Shown: positions 62,201-64,000, counted from the first letter of the stretch. The stretch is DNA of 64,000 bases from Antedon bifida (GCA_963402885.1 OY727095.1:2423001-2487000); one strand, 5' to 3'. The notes: generated by a model from the sequence alone, not told the origin. Made by a program: numbers and translations.

Positions 62201-64000
62201 TTTTTCAGTAGAACCCCTCTTTTGGGACACAAGCAACGATCCTTGGAGAAACGAATAAGTGGCAACCCCTATTCAGATTACAGCCCTTTAAAGGGACAAT
62301 TTGTCGGGTCCTGCTGTTGTCTCCTTAATAGAGGTTCTACTGTATACTTGTATCATTTGATATATTTCAAGTGAACTTTGTTAGAAATTCAACCGATACA
62401 TATTCTGGAAATGAATTCTCAAAAAATTGGTACTCATGAAGAATGGAAGATGAAACATAAAGGTTGACAAATGTACATAACAAATACGTCTTGCGGGTTT
62501 ACACTCTCTGAAATTTTGTTGACGCAATTCTCTTGTGGAAAATTGCTAGATTTCTCTTCAATGCTGAATAATAATAATAATGTTTAATGCTAATTCCAAA
62601 TTTAAACGTATCAGTGAATTTCTCGGTCTGCAATGAATCCTTGATATGCAAATGAATGAATGCTGGAACTTTTTTCTTTAAAATTAAAATTGTTAAATTA
62701 TTATGGAACAATTGTAGTTAATATGTTACAGATGTTGTTGCTAAACTCCCAAATTTAAATTTCATCATCAAAAATTATAGAAAGAAATCTTATTTAAAAT
62801 TTATACTGTATCTTATACCATCTCCATGGATAATAATGTTTCTGTATGATATACAGCATTTAATTATGTTTCCATGGTAATTTACCTATATTTTATAACC
62901 TAAATATGTATTGTAATATTCTCTGGAATGCAGTAGAAAGTTGTCTATAGTTGAATTTAGAAATTTATTAGTTCTATCATATTAATTCCAAAATATGAAA
63001 TTATATATTTGGTTGCTTGTCCTATCCTTTCTTTTGTAATAACTTTACTTTCATTTTGTTATCATTTGGTTTTGCACAATGTCTGTCTGTCTGTTCATAA
63101 TGTATCAGTATCTGTATTTTTTGTTTGTGAAATATTGTTGAATTTTCAGATACTGTATTTTATTTACTATTTTGTCTTTAACTTCAGTTGTCTTTAACTT
63201 CTTTTCATGACTTCTTTTGTATCCATTTCTTCCTTATCATATCTTTTCCATTTTCTGTAATGTATAATGTTTATATCCTAAACCTTATAATCTACTTTTC
63301 AGGTACTATCACACTTAAGCATTCATTTGTTTTGTTATATATGTTGGATGCATTAGTTACAGCATATTCTCATCAACTCATTCAATGTTATCACCCATAT
63401 TTGTTTTTCGTTTTATTTTTCTTTTATGTACTGTATATTTTTCTAAAAACCAGAATTTCAAAAGTTTCTAAATTCATTCCAACTTTTGAAAATCTATTTT
63501 GGAAACACAATTTTCTGGAAAATCAGAGAATTGAGAGAGTTGAATATATTAATATGTTTTTGTTCTATTCATTACTTCATTATCTCTCTCTTTTATCTGT
63601 ACTGTATTTTTTTTCTTTTATCTTGTGTTTTTTTTGTCTGAATTCTATTTGTTTCTTTGTATCTTGTTTATAATTTATTACTTTCTTTTATTTGTCTGTA
63701 CTGTATTTCTTTCACTTACCTTGTCTGTACTGTATTCCTTTCTTTTATCTTTCTCTACTGTATGTGTTTCTTTTACTTGTCTGTACTGTATTTCTTCTAT
63801 GTATTTTTCTTATTTTTTTTCTCTATTCCATTCATTCCATCTCCTCATTTACTAAATTTTCATTTCATTATGTTCTACACTCTTTTCCTAATTTCTTACT
63901 CAGCTAAGGGAAGAAGATGAAACAAGTTTTAATGAAGATGATTCATATGATGACTCTAACTATTATTCTTATGATGCCTATGATGCCTTTTTCAACCAGC
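2031..64000 (+). CDS. CaV2: Voltage-gated calcium channel alpha1 subunit, CaV2 type (whole visible locus, both ends missing)
   Basis: Plasma-membrane, four-domain (4 x 6 TM) Ca2+ channel pore subunit. In animals CaV2 carries presynaptic Ca2+ entry for transmitter release. The exons listed separately join in phase from IS5 to the distal C-terminal tail. Seen directly: P-loop glutamates in TMEGW (I), TGEDW (II), TGEGW (III) and TGESW (IV), which gives EEEE and a Ca2+ (not Na+ or T-type) filter; the I-II linker motif QQxExxLxGYxxWIxxxE that binds the beta subunit; S4 arginine ladders in III and IV; and an EF-hand/IQ region. The [11 protein letters not shown] version of the AID and the SSPFEY start of IVS1 favour CaV2 over CaV1. 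IS1-IS4 and the extreme C terminus lie outside the window. The gene symbol is the family name, not an orthologue assignment. Confidence 0.96.
2311..2614. mobile_element. MITE, family with AAAGATGTATTGTACCC ends
   Basis: Begins taaagatgtattgtacccc and ends gggacaatacatcttta, which are near-perfect inverted ends. Related copies sit at 49290-49460 (partial) and 55888-56193, sharing internal aacatgaaaaatgaagatta. Non-coding and about 300 bp. Confidence 0.8.
2710..2832. mobile_element. MITE, family with AAGCTTGGTTCCCACTAGG ends
   Basis: Ends aagctttgttcccgctggga and tcttagtgggaaccaagct are inverted copies. Sister copies occur at 13145-13242 and 14241-14398. The interior contains the paired ttgaccaatcaca / attggtc motif found in the sisters. 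No coding capacity. Confidence 0.8.
2969..3165 (+). CDS. CaV2: CaV2 exon: domain I turret and P loop
   Basis: Reads on from phase 1 as [11 protein letters not shown], a cysteine-containing turret, [20 protein letters not shown] and [17 protein letters not shown]. The glutamate of the domain I filter is codon 3139-3141. The cysteines in the turret ([15 protein letters not shown]) match positions that form extracellular disulfides in CaV channels. The exon ends in phase 0 before gtaagt. Confidence 0.96.
3315..3418 (+). CDS. CaV2: CaV2 exon: IS6
   Basis: Encodes [20 protein letters not shown], then [15 protein letters not shown], the pore-lining IS6 helix. Phase 0 in, phase 2 out (gg|gtaagt). 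The next exon completes the glycine codon. Confidence 0.95.
3419..3821. other. Intron filled by a terminal-inverted-repeat element
   Basis: Most of the intron is the element at 3443-3720. No exon is seen. Confidence 0.7.
3443..3720. mobile_element. MITE with GTTCACATGTT ends
   Basis: Left end gttcacatgttagaggttgc, right end aacatgtgaac, with inverted internal gctcatgagcagctcttgat copies. About 280 bp and non-coding. Confidence 0.7.
3822..3994 (+). CDS. CaV2: CaV2 exon: proximal I-II linker with alpha-interaction domain
   Basis: Reads [20 protein letters not shown], then [20 protein letters not shown] and [17 protein letters not shown]. The second block (3883-3942) is the AID, the helix that binds the cytoplasmic beta subunit and overlaps the G-beta-gamma site in CaV2. 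The key Tyr and Trp (GY..WI) are present. Phase 2 in, phase 1 out. Confidence 0.97.
3995..4836. other. Intron with one MITE
   Basis: Contains the element at 4011-4180, then AT-rich sequence. A TGCATG (RBFOX-type) word lies about 35 nt before the next acceptor. Confidence 0.7.
4011..4180. mobile_element. MITE with AATAGAGTTTG ends
   Basis: Ends aatagagtttg and caaactctatt are perfect inverted repeats. The inner atcacaatactatgtgat / tcacatggtactgtgat arms also pair. 170 bp and non-coding. Confidence 0.8.
4837..4950 (+). CDS. CaV2: CaV2 exon: distal I-II linker
   Basis: Completes the Ala codon and reads [20 protein letters not shown], then [17 protein letters not shown], a basic then acidic cytoplasmic linker. 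Acceptor atatag, donor gtaggc, phase 1 to phase 1, so it could be skipped without a frameshift. Less conserved than its neighbours, hence lower certainty. Confidence 0.8.
8227..8447. repeat. Tandem array of TTACCCATGATTCATCAGTAC-type units
   Basis: About ten degenerate units built on tacccatgattcatcagta. Units vary in length, so this is an old minisatellite. Confidence 0.85.
8878..9057 (-). CDS. Unidentified 59-codon membrane-protein-like reading frame
   Basis: On the minus strand ATG (9057-9055) to TAA (8880-8878) reads [20 protein letters not shown] followed by two hydrophobic stretches and ends VGSNEL. The local sequence is richer in GC and in balanced codons than the surrounding intron, and the ATG is preceded by cccccacag, a good splice acceptor. 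It may be the last exon of a nested gene or a relic of an inserted element. I do not recognise the family and no further exon was found. Confidence 0.3.
   Translation of the reverse strand: MFYTGYSFAASLAIELGGVNSFFMHLLISGFIITWNAFLGILPTNIFLIILVTVGSNEL
9516..9960. repeat. Minisatellite of CGCCGCTTATT units
   Basis: An 18-bp unit, ttcttgcgccgcttattt, is near-perfect about five times at 9828-9930. It is flanked by older variants (ccacttattcttctac-like) back to 9516. All frames on the plus strand stay open because 18 is divisible by three. Low-complexity peptides only. Confidence 0.9.
10544..10640. repeat. 31-bp triplication
   Basis: Three consecutive copies of a tctaaaaatagatttatgta-initiated 31-bp unit, the last with one deletion and one substitution. 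Confidence 0.9.
11386..11607 (+). CDS. CaV2: CaV2 exon: end of I-II linker and IIS1
   Basis: From phase 1 it reads [20 protein letters not shown], then [20 protein letters not shown] and [20 protein letters not shown] (IIS1) up to GTFL. The basic stretch before IIS1 and the FYW start are typical of CaV. Acceptor aacccag, donor gtaagt, phase 1 out. Confidence 0.95.
11608..12010. other. Intron; transposon-end relic
   Basis: The stretch around 11795-11850 (agaaccccacctttaagata...) resembles the AGTAGAACCCC terminal sequence seen at 62208-62342. Otherwise nothing. Confidence 0.5.
12011..12123 (+). CDS. CaV2: CaV2 exon: IIS2 and IIS2-S3 loop
   Basis: Reads [20 protein letters not shown] then [18 protein letters not shown]. 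It includes the conserved acidic residue (E of FILEM) that in voltage sensors pairs with S4 arginines, and the S3 FDC start. Phase 1 in, phase 0 out. Confidence 0.96.
12409..12518 (+). CDS. CaV2: CaV2 exon: IIS3-IIS4, ending at a GC donor
   Basis: Reads [20 protein letters not shown], then [16 protein letters not shown] plus AG of an Arg codon. The S4 arginines [11 protein letters not shown] are present. Phase 2 is required by both alternative next exons (each begins A + Y W). Only the break acaag|gcgagt gives this phase, so the intron appears to be GC-AG. The nearby GT (12523) would leave phase 0. Confidence 0.9.
12519..12849. other. Intron (GC-AG) before the first alternative IIS5 exon
   Basis: AT-rich with no recognisable exon. 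Its donor is gcgagt rather than GT. Confidence 0.7.
12850..12981 (+). CDS. CaV2: CaV2 alternative exon A: IIS4-S5 linker and IIS5
   Basis: 132 nt, phase 2 in and out. Reads [20 protein letters not shown] then [24 protein letters not shown] second exon of identical length and phase at 13599 encodes 32 of 44 identical residues. Joined to 15438 it forms LFGGY-FNT. The donor gtaagt immediately follows ..ggata, and reading through would hit TAG, so both copies cannot be translated as one exon. Confidence 0.93.
12982..13598. other. 617-nt intron separating the two alternative IIS5 exons
   Basis: Contains a small MITE (13145-13242) and a pyrimidine-rich tract before the second acceptor. No other coding signal. 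Confidence 0.75.
13145..13242. mobile_element. MITE, AAGCTTGGTTCCCACTAGG family
   Basis: Ends aagcttggttcccactaggg and atcctagtgggaaccaagctt are near-perfect inverted repeats over about 20 bp. 98 bp in total, lying between the two alternative exons. Confidence 0.85.
13599..13730 (+). CDS. CaV2: CaV2 alternative exon B: IIS4-S5 linker and IIS5
   Basis: 132 nt, phase 2 in and out. Reads [20 protein letters not shown] then [23 protein letters not shown]. Compared with exon A, 12 of 44 residues differ, mainly in the S4-S5 linker and the lipid-facing side of S5. B looks closer to the vertebrate CaV2 consensus as I know it. Donor gtaatt; joined to 15438 it gives LFGGS-FNT. Including both A and B would duplicate S5 and is unlikely. 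Confidence 0.93.
14241..14398. mobile_element. MITE, AAGCTTGGTTCCCACTAGG family, diverged
   Basis: Ends aaagatttgttccgactagg and cctagttggaaccaagattt pair. The interior shares ttgaccaatta / gattggtcaa with the other copies. Confidence 0.8.
14509..14530. repeat. (AT)n microsatellite
   Basis: About 11 uninterrupted AT dinucleotides. Confidence 0.9.
15438..15519 (+). CDS. CaV2: CaV2 exon: domain II turret and pore helix
   Basis: Reads [20 protein letters not shown] then ALMTVFQ. The short acidic turret and NFDTFP are typical of domain II. Phase 2 in (completes Tyr after exon A, Ser after exon B), phase 0 out. Confidence 0.96.
15520..15843. other. Intron with a tRNA-like SINE relic
   Basis: 15541-15615 carries ggaattggtagagtgagtgc and ggtttaatcctaacc, resembling A and B boxes. 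Nothing else. Confidence 0.45.
15844..15961 (+). CDS. CaV2: CaV2 exon: domain II selectivity filter and IIS6 start
   Basis: Reads [20 protein letters not shown], then [19 protein letters not shown]. The filter glutamate is codon 15856-15858. Phase 0 in, phase 1 out. The break aact|gtatcctttt is a U12-type donor. Confidence 0.97.
15962..16221 (+). other. Probable U12-type (minor spliceosome) intron carrying a minisatellite
   Basis: The first ten bases are gtatcctttt, an exact match to the U12 donor RTATCCTTT. tttcctaag near the 3' end, about 16-20 nt before cag, is an imperfect fit to the TTCCTTAAC branch site. Minor introns are known to be conserved in voltage-gated Na and Ca channel genes. 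The rest of this short intron is largely the tandem repeat at 16015-16148. Confidence 0.75.
16015..16148. repeat. Minisatellite, about 23-bp unit, inside the U12-type intron
   Basis: Roughly six degenerate copies of ccaggctccagcattcaatt plus two or three bases. Confidence 0.85.
16222..16414 (+). CDS. CaV2: CaV2 exon: end of IIS6 and start of II-III loop
   Basis: Reads [20 protein letters not shown] then [46 protein letters not shown]. The [10 protein letters not shown] signature ends IIS6 in CaV1 and CaV2. The loop begins with charged, coiled-coil-like sequence. Phase 1 in, phase 2 out. Confidence 0.96.
16415..16799. other. Intron with a degenerate tandem repeat
   Basis: 16440-16630 has three to four diverged copies of an about 55-bp unit containing aactctttctaggccaatcg and ggaaggccattcaa. 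Confidence 0.7.
16800..16843 (+). CDS. CaV2: CaV2 exon: short II-III loop exon
   Basis: 44 nt between ttttacag and gtagga, phase 2 in and phase 1 out, reading [14 protein letters not shown]. The phases fit both neighbours. The sequence itself is too short to be diagnostic. Confidence 0.75.
17424..17843. mobile_element. Foldback/MITE element with AAGATGGCGGC in both arms
   Basis: The left arm (about 17424-17507, including ccgaaggctag, aaaaagtgattctcc and gagaaccaacaagatggcgg) is inverted in the right arm (17762-17843). About 420 bp and non-coding. The arms carry AAGATGGCGGC, the consensus recognised by YY1-type zinc fingers, at 17497-17507 and 17763-17773. Confidence 0.8.
18746..18765. repeat. 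Poly-C tract
   Basis: Twenty consecutive C, flanked by AT-rich sequence. Confidence 0.95.
19787..19975 (+). CDS. CaV2: CaV2 exon: II-III loop with a cysteine-rich block
   Basis: Reads [63 protein letters not shown]. Seven cysteines fall within 19 residues, in C-x-C steps, flanked by acidic and basic segments. I do not recall such a block in vertebrate CaV2 loops. Acceptor ttttag is good, donor gttttt is weak; phase 1 to 1, so it could be skipped in frame. The loop would be cytoplasmic, where the block could bind metal or be acylated (inference). Confidence 0.8.
19976..20959. other. Intron with a tRNA-like SINE relic
   Basis: Minus-strand tRNA-like boxes at 20160-20228, otherwise AT-rich. 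Confidence 0.6.
20160..20228 (-). repeat. tRNA-like SINE head
   Basis: On the minus strand tattggtctaatggtat (A-box-like) and atggttcaatcctaa (B-box-like) lie at tRNA-like spacing. Confidence 0.5.
20960..21047 (+). CDS. CaV2: CaV2 exon: end of II-III loop, pre-IIIS1
   Basis: Reads [20 protein letters not shown] then [10 protein letters not shown]. The acidic run followed by [14 protein letters not shown] is the conserved entry to IIIS1 (vertebrate SSMFIFSTTNP). Phase 1 in, phase 2 out. Confidence 0.95.
21224..21353 (+). CDS. CaV2: CaV2 exon: IIIS1
   Basis: Reads [20 protein letters not shown] then [32 protein letters not shown] is diagnostic for HVA calcium channel IIIS1. Phase 2 in, phase 0 out. 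Confidence 0.97.
21354..21840. other. Intron with SINE-like sequence
   Basis: 21390-21490 (cagtaagcgctcatagcc and neighbours) resembles sequence at 31480-31520, suggesting a dispersed repeat in opposite contexts. No exon. Confidence 0.45.
21841..22013 (+). CDS. CaV2: CaV2 exon: IIIS2-IIIS3
   Basis: Reads [20 protein letters not shown] then [45 protein letters not shown] and the RDIWNILD start of S3 are classic. Phase 0 in, phase 2 out. Confidence 0.97.
22014..22519. other. Intron occupied by a MITE
   Basis: Almost filled by the element at 22033-22427. Confidence 0.75.
22033..22427. mobile_element. MITE, GCTCTGTTTACACTATCAAACTAG family
   Basis: Left end gctctgtttacactatcaaa, right end agtgtaaacagggc. 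The interior has repeated aatatggtagtgatatgccc and gatgatgtcatatcac-type words shared with copies at 26546-26640, 41478-41623 and a fragment at 24085-24140. Confidence 0.8.
22520..22622 (+). CDS. CaV2: CaV2 exon: IIIS4 voltage sensor
   Basis: Reads [20 protein letters not shown] then [14 protein letters not shown], the arginine/lysine ladder of IIIS4. Phase 2 in, phase 0 out. Confidence 0.97.
22623..23054. other. Intron with a short (GT)n run
   Basis: A (GT)8 run at 22781-22797. No exon. Confidence 0.7.
23055..23215 (+). CDS. CaV2: CaV2 exon: IIIS5
   Basis: Reads [20 protein letters not shown] then [40 protein letters not shown] and FAVIGVQL are family hallmarks of IIIS5. Phase 0 in, phase 2 out. 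Confidence 0.97.
23216..23935. other. Intron with one MITE
   Basis: Holds the element at 23605-23789; nothing else recognised. Confidence 0.7.
23605..23789. mobile_element. MITE with GCCAATTTACACAGA ends
   Basis: gccaatttacacaga at the left and tctgtgtaaattggc at the right are perfect inverted repeats, extended inward by gcggtaa / ttaccattactgc. 185 bp and non-coding. Confidence 0.85.
23936..24076 (+). CDS. CaV2: CaV2 exon: domain III P loop
   Basis: Reads [20 protein letters not shown] then [26 protein letters not shown]. The third filter glutamate lies in TGEGW. FHYDNV and [13 protein letters not shown] are diagnostic. Phase 2 in, phase 2 out. Confidence 0.97.
24077..24445. other. Intron containing a LINE tail fragment
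   Basis: A MITE-derived fragment (24085-24140) is followed by a minus-strand non-LTR retrotransposon remnant. The intron ends in a T-rich tract. Confidence 0.65.
24145..24371 (-). pseudogene. Non-LTR retrotransposon (LINE) ORF2 C-terminal fragment
   Basis: The minus-strand frame reads [20 protein letters not shown] then [14 protein letters not shown]. The C..EDEIH....C..YDDIR pattern is typical of the cysteine/histidine-containing C-terminal end of LINE reverse-transcriptase polyproteins. Only about 75 residues remain, so it is a 5'-truncated relic with no RT or endonuclease. Confidence 0.65.
24446..24647 (+). CDS. CaV2: CaV2 exon: IIIS6
   Basis: Reads [20 protein letters not shown] then [48 protein letters not shown]. 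The [10 protein letters not shown] end of IIIS6 and start of the III-IV linker is conserved. Phase 2 in, phase 0 out. Confidence 0.97.
24648..25081. other. Intron with a tRNA-like SINE relic
   Basis: 24822-24880 (ggtatggtggttaacgtgct ... aaggtccaatcctgac) resembles the element at 39629-39690. Confidence 0.5.
25082..25246 (+). CDS. CaV2: CaV2 exon: III-IV linker and IVS1
   Basis: Reads [20 protein letters not shown] then [43 protein letters not shown] and SSPFEY are hallmark residues. Phase 0 to 0. Confidence 0.97.
25247..26134. other. Intron, nothing recognised
   Basis: AT-rich with no exon, structured element or clear repeat. Confidence 0.6.
26135..26245 (+). CDS. CaV2: CaV2 exon: IVS2
   Basis: Reads [20 protein letters not shown] then [17 protein letters not shown]. 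The acidic residue in TVECILK is the conserved S2 counter-charge. Phase 0 to 0. Confidence 0.97.
26246..26707. other. Intron with a truncated MITE
   Basis: Contains 26546-26640; no exon. Confidence 0.6.
26546..26640. mobile_element. MITE fragment, GCTCTGT...GATGATGTCATATCAC family
   Basis: taagctctgtgacaaactat and gatgatgtcatatcactacc match the family at 22033 and 41478. The right end is missing. Confidence 0.65.
26708..26791 (+). CDS. CaV2: CaV2 exon: IVS3
   Basis: Reads [20 protein letters not shown] then [20 protein letters not shown] is the near-invariant IVS3 start. Phase 0 to 0. The following junction is where vertebrate CaV2 genes insert a two-residue microexon. Confidence 0.97.
27989..27991 (+). 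CDS. CaV2: Candidate 3-nt microexon (Lys) in IVS3-S4 linker
   Basis: A strong pyrimidine tract and acceptor (tttttctttcacctacatag) is followed by aaa and then a perfect donor gtaagtatt. If used it adds one Lys between SEYG and EGFINL in frame. It could instead be a recursive splice site or chance. Confidence 0.2.
28603..28653 (+). repeat. tRNA-like SINE head
   Basis: ccagtggtctaatggttagg followed by caggttcgaatcttgg: A- and B-box-like words with shortened spacing, so not a functional tRNA gene. Confidence 0.55.
31133..31249 (+). CDS. CaV2: CaV2 exon: IVS4 voltage sensor
   Basis: Reads [20 protein letters not shown] then [19 protein letters not shown]. The ladder [15 protein letters not shown] is essentially invariant in HVA channels. 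Phase 0 to 0. Confidence 0.98.
31250..31731. other. Intron with a tRNA-like SINE
   Basis: 31329-31384 carries cttgttagtatgaacaccgg and ggtttgagtctcatcc (A/B-box-like). 31480-31520 matches a dispersed repeat near 21470. Confidence 0.5.
31732..31797 (+). CDS. CaV2: CaV2 exon: IVS5
   Basis: 22 codons, reading [20 protein letters not shown] then MQ. A conserved small exon in HVA channels. Phase 0 to 0. Confidence 0.97.
31798..32870. other. Intron, nothing recognised
   Basis: No exon, clear element or tandem array seen. Confidence 0.6.
32871..32965 (+). CDS. CaV2: CaV2 alternative exon A: IVS5-P turret and pore helix
   Basis: 95 nt, phase 0 in, phase 2 out. Reads [20 protein letters not shown] then [13 protein letters not shown] second exon at 33301 has the same phases and the same HNNF..FF...LLLLFR core but a different turret. 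Both precede RCATGESW. Donor gtaatg. Confidence 0.9.
32966..33300. other. 335-nt intron between the two alternative IVS5-P exons
   Basis: The end has a long pyrimidine tract, then GCATG at 33284-33288, 12 nt before the exon B acceptor. GCATG is the core word bound by RBFOX splicing factors. Confidence 0.65.
33301..33392 (+). CDS. CaV2: CaV2 alternative exon B: IVS5-P turret and pore helix
   Basis: 92 nt, phase 0 in, phase 2 out (one codon shorter than exon A). Reads [20 protein letters not shown] then [11 protein letters not shown]. The acidic turret and FF.AL.LLFR look closer to vertebrate CaV2. Using both A and B would shift the frame, because A ends in phase 2 and B starts in phase 0; the pair must be alternatives. 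Confidence 0.92.
33393..35846. other. 2.5 kb intron
   Basis: No third turret exon was found. 34480-34590 contains several aactggttt / aaaccagtt words in both orientations. Otherwise AT-rich. Confidence 0.6.
35847..35988 (+). CDS. CaV2: CaV2 exon: domain IV selectivity filter and IVS6 start
   Basis: Reads [20 protein letters not shown] then [27 protein letters not shown]. The fourth filter glutamate is codon 35860-35862. The cysteines GRAC..NECG match the IV P-S6 loop disulfide positions. Cys precedes ATGES where vertebrates have Ser. Phase 2 in, phase 0 out. Confidence 0.97.
35989..36503. other. Intron dominated by a 30-bp minisatellite
   Basis: See the repeat at 36136-36475. The remainder is T-rich. 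Confidence 0.85.
36136..36475. repeat. 30-bp tandem repeat, about 11 copies
   Basis: Unit caagatcctaccactataaa plus ccagtttaga, with first copies nearly identical and the last four diverging. The 30-nt period keeps a frame open on each strand, giving 10-residue peptide repeats. Both frames are closed before the flanking exon. Confidence 0.95.
36504..36631 (+). CDS. CaV2: CaV2 exon: IVS6 and start of EF-hand region
   Basis: Reads [20 protein letters not shown] then [44 protein letters not shown] is invariant in CaV1 and CaV2. Phase 0 in, phase 2 out. Confidence 0.98.
36782..36878 (+). CDS. CaV2: CaV2 exon: EF-hand region
   Basis: Reads [20 protein letters not shown] then [12 protein letters not shown]. 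Matches the loop and second helix of the proximal C-terminal EF hand, and the PP.G.G..CP.R.AYK motif. Phase 2 in, phase 0 out. Donor gtttgt. Confidence 0.96.
37047..37152 (+). CDS. CaV2: CaV2 exon: pre-IQ region 1
   Basis: Reads [20 protein letters not shown] then [30 protein letters not shown] is a family signature. Phase 0 in, phase 1 out. Confidence 0.97.
37358..37462 (+). CDS. CaV2: CaV2 exon: pre-IQ region 2
   Basis: Reads [20 protein letters not shown] then [15 protein letters not shown]. Matches the ELR.....WP.L..K..DLLVPP segment before the IQ motif. Phase 1 in and out. Confidence 0.96.
37793..37825 (+). CDS. CaV2: Candidate 33-nt cassette exon after EF hand
   Basis: Preceded by a long pyrimidine tract and gttag, followed by gtatgg. 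Phase 1 in and out, so inclusion adds about eleven residues ([11 protein letters not shown]) between PPDC and the IQ exon without a frameshift. Vertebrate CaV2 genes splice alternatively near this site (exon 37a/b). Not conserved enough to be sure. Confidence 0.3.
37969..38030 (+). repeat. tRNA-like SINE head
   Basis: gacggcgcaatggtattgaa (A-box-like) and cataagttcgagaac (B-box-like) at tRNA spacing. Confidence 0.45.
39629..39690 (+). repeat. tRNA-like SINE head
   Basis: gtagcttgatggttagcatg and ccaggcttcaatcctgac at tRNA spacing. A related relic is at 24822-24880. Confidence 0.55.
40928..40942 (+). CDS. CaV2: Candidate 15-nt microexon before the IQ exon
   Basis: A pyrimidine-rich stretch ending cccaatag is followed by 15 nt and the donor gtaagg. 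Phase 1 in and out. Would add ENMIY in frame. Could equally be chance. Confidence 0.2.
41478..41623. mobile_element. MITE, GCTCTGTCTAC...GTAGACAG family
   Basis: Left end taagctctgtctac, right end gtagacagatctta, with caaactagtttgatagtg on the right and gatgatatcatatcactact inside. Same family as 22033-22427. Confidence 0.8.
41683..41792 (+). CDS. CaV2: CaV2 exon: IQ motif region
   Basis: Reads [20 protein letters not shown] then [28 protein letters not shown] is the start of the calmodulin-binding IQ-like helix of CaV2 (vertebrate [15 protein letters not shown]). Phase 1 in, phase 0 out. Confidence 0.96.
44552..44845 (+). CDS. Unidentified membrane-protein-like reading frame in intron
   Basis: Directly after ctcgatag the frame reads [60 protein letters not shown], then another hydrophobic stretch and TAA. 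The first 40 residues are hydrophilic with ordinary protein composition, unlike the low-complexity frames elsewhere; the rest would form one or two membrane helices. The first ATG is at 44576. It could be a small intronless gene nested in the intron, an exon of one, a retrocopy, or an alternative CaV2 3' exon (the acceptor phase would fit after 41792). I do not recognise the family. Confidence 0.4.
   Translation, partial: ENAYYKYIMKKHPNADLNEPKYRALFSDDFLKVRQNWASMVPVIVLLCFSLALWFVWQVLRVVVSLLISLFFVRFFVTLFSSAFDSTVDAFLKNLYN
45784..45992. repeat. About 55-bp tandem repeat carrying paired TAATCC sites
   Basis: Three to four copies of a unit containing cttattctaatccat and ctggattatcca. The stretch has ten TAATCC/GGATTA words in about 210 bp. 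Confidence 0.8.
47031..47174 (+). CDS. CaV2: CaV2 exon: post-IQ basic helix
   Basis: Reads [20 protein letters not shown] then [29 protein letters not shown] highly charged helix following the IQ region. Phase 0 to 0, acceptor aaacag. Good codon usage against an AT-rich background supports it. Confidence 0.85.
48001..48200 (+). repeat. SINE with tRNA-like head and ATTGCTGGATGGATCAC tail
   Basis: gttgtggcttggtggttatg near the start resembles an A box. The tail reads taatgatcagcaattgctgg atggatcaccctcattaaat, then A-rich. About 200 bp. Confidence 0.6.
49290..49460. mobile_element. Partial MITE, AAAGATGTATTGTACCC family
   Basis: Starts aaagatgttttgtcccccaa and shares aacatgaaaatgaagattaa. The matching right end is missing. 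Confidence 0.65.
50532..50546 (+). CDS. CaV2: Possible alternative terminal exon (DSMA-stop)
   Basis: After a strong tract and acceptor (ttttttgatttcag) phase-0 reading from the 47031 exon gives Asp-Ser-Met-Ala-stop. No clear polyadenylation signal was confirmed downstream. Could be a decoy acceptor. Confidence 0.15.
   Translation, partial: DSMA
50713..50762. repeat. 12-bp array of ATAAACAAGTTT, four copies
   Basis: Perfect tandem copies. Each contains ATAAACA, a forkhead-type (RYAAACA) word. Confidence 0.9.
50928..51168. repeat. Degenerate tandem duplication
   Basis: Two to three diverged copies, each with gatccattctagt, taacagtcataatat and agtatttctt blocks. Confidence 0.7.
55665..55855 (+). 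CDS. CaV2: CaV2 exon: C-terminal tail
   Basis: Reads [20 protein letters not shown] then [44 protein letters not shown]. Phase 0 in, phase 2 out. The ATG at 55674 is internal. No named domain; placed by phase, codon quality and splice sites. Confidence 0.85.
55856..56346. other. Intron containing a MITE
   Basis: Mostly the element at 55888-56193. Confidence 0.75.
55888..56193. mobile_element. MITE, AAAGATGTATTGTACCC family
   Basis: Begins gagatatactgtccctcgaa and ends ggggacaatatgtcttta. Shares about 300 bp of layout with 2311-2614. Confidence 0.8.
56347..56413 (+). CDS. CaV2: CaV2 exon: C-terminal tail, Ser/Asn-rich
   Basis: Reads [20 protein letters not shown] then SR. Phase 2 in, phase 0 out. 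An internal gaggtaagg at about 56388 is a second plausible donor, but it would leave another phase. Confidence 0.75.
56414..57066. other. Intron with a MITE end
   Basis: gagagacagtgcatctttaa near 56945 is an isolated right end of the AAAGATGTATTGT family. Confidence 0.5.
57067..57153 (+). CDS. CaV2: CaV2 exon: acidic C-terminal tail
   Basis: Reads [20 protein letters not shown] then FSLYVNNNE. Phase 0 to 0 with a weak donor gtgatc, so possibly a skipped exon. The frame stays open past the donor to a TAG at 57334, so intron retention would extend it. Confidence 0.65.
57154..58080. other. Intron with degenerate repeats
   Basis: 57262-57620 contains diverged copies of gtgcccctcattattaag and cctcttacaagagagtacct. 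A TGCATG word is at 57773. Confidence 0.6.
58081..58149 (+). CDS. CaV2: CaV2 exon: C-terminal tail
   Basis: Reads [20 protein letters not shown] then [13 protein letters not shown] resembles the VEMREM..D stretch of vertebrate CaV2 tails. Phase 0 to 0, strong sites on both sides. Confidence 0.8.
58150..59577. other. Intron with a 32-bp E-box repeat
   Basis: See 58774-58912. Otherwise AT-rich. Confidence 0.7.
58774..58912. repeat. 32-bp tandem repeat of palindromic CACATGTG/ACATGTGATCACATGT
   Basis: About four copies of a unit comprising atcacatgtgccatacatgc plus agatgacatgtg. Each unit contains a perfect 16-bp palindrome and CANNTG E-box words. Confidence 0.9.
59578..60750 (+). CDS. CaV2: CaV2 large C-terminal exon, disordered Arg/Asn/Ser-rich tail
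   Basis: 391 codons, phase 0 to 0. Starts [20 protein letters not shown] and continues with [20 protein letters not shown], many RS/SR and RRSRS pairs, Asn runs, and ends [12 protein letters not shown]. The composition (R, N, S, D; few hydrophobics) predicts intrinsic disorder, comparable to the His/Arg/Ser-rich distal tails of vertebrate CaV2.1 and CaV2.2. The donor gtgatt is moderate. Without splicing the frame runs 26 more residues to TAG at 60829. Confidence 0.92.
60751..61711. other. Intron, nothing recognised
   Basis: AT-rich with no element or exon seen. The first 81 nt are open in the CaV2 frame and would encode a hydrophobic tail if retained. Confidence 0.6.
61712..61778 (+). CDS. 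CaV2: CaV2 optional C-terminal exon
   Basis: Reads [20 protein letters not shown] then VS. Phase 0 in, phase 1 out at cag|gtaaca; an earlier donor at 61749 (gtatgt) also gives phase 1. Joined directly to the exon at 63904 it would reach a stop within six codons, so it either defines a short C terminus or needs an unseen exon. Confidence 0.6.
62208..62342. mobile_element. MITE with CAGTAGAACCCCTCTT ends
   Basis: cagtagaacccctcttttgg at the left and aatagaggttctactg at the right form inverted ends. Partial relatives are at 38051 and about 11795. Confidence 0.75.
63540..63900 (+). repeat. Pyrimidine-rich repeat with CTGTACTGTATTTCTTT units
   Basis: Five or more diverged copies of tgtctgtactgtatttcttt upstream of the last acceptor. 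Hydrophobic open frames here arise from the T-rich composition. Confidence 0.75.
63904..64000 (+). CDS. CaV2: CaV2 C-terminal exon, 3' truncated by window end
   Basis: After a very strong tract and cag, phase 0 reads [20 protein letters not shown] then [12 protein letters not shown], acidic and tyrosine-rich. This joins in frame to 60750 when the 61712 exon is skipped. In phase 1 it ends at TGA (63918-63920). The remainder lies beyond the window. Confidence 0.75.
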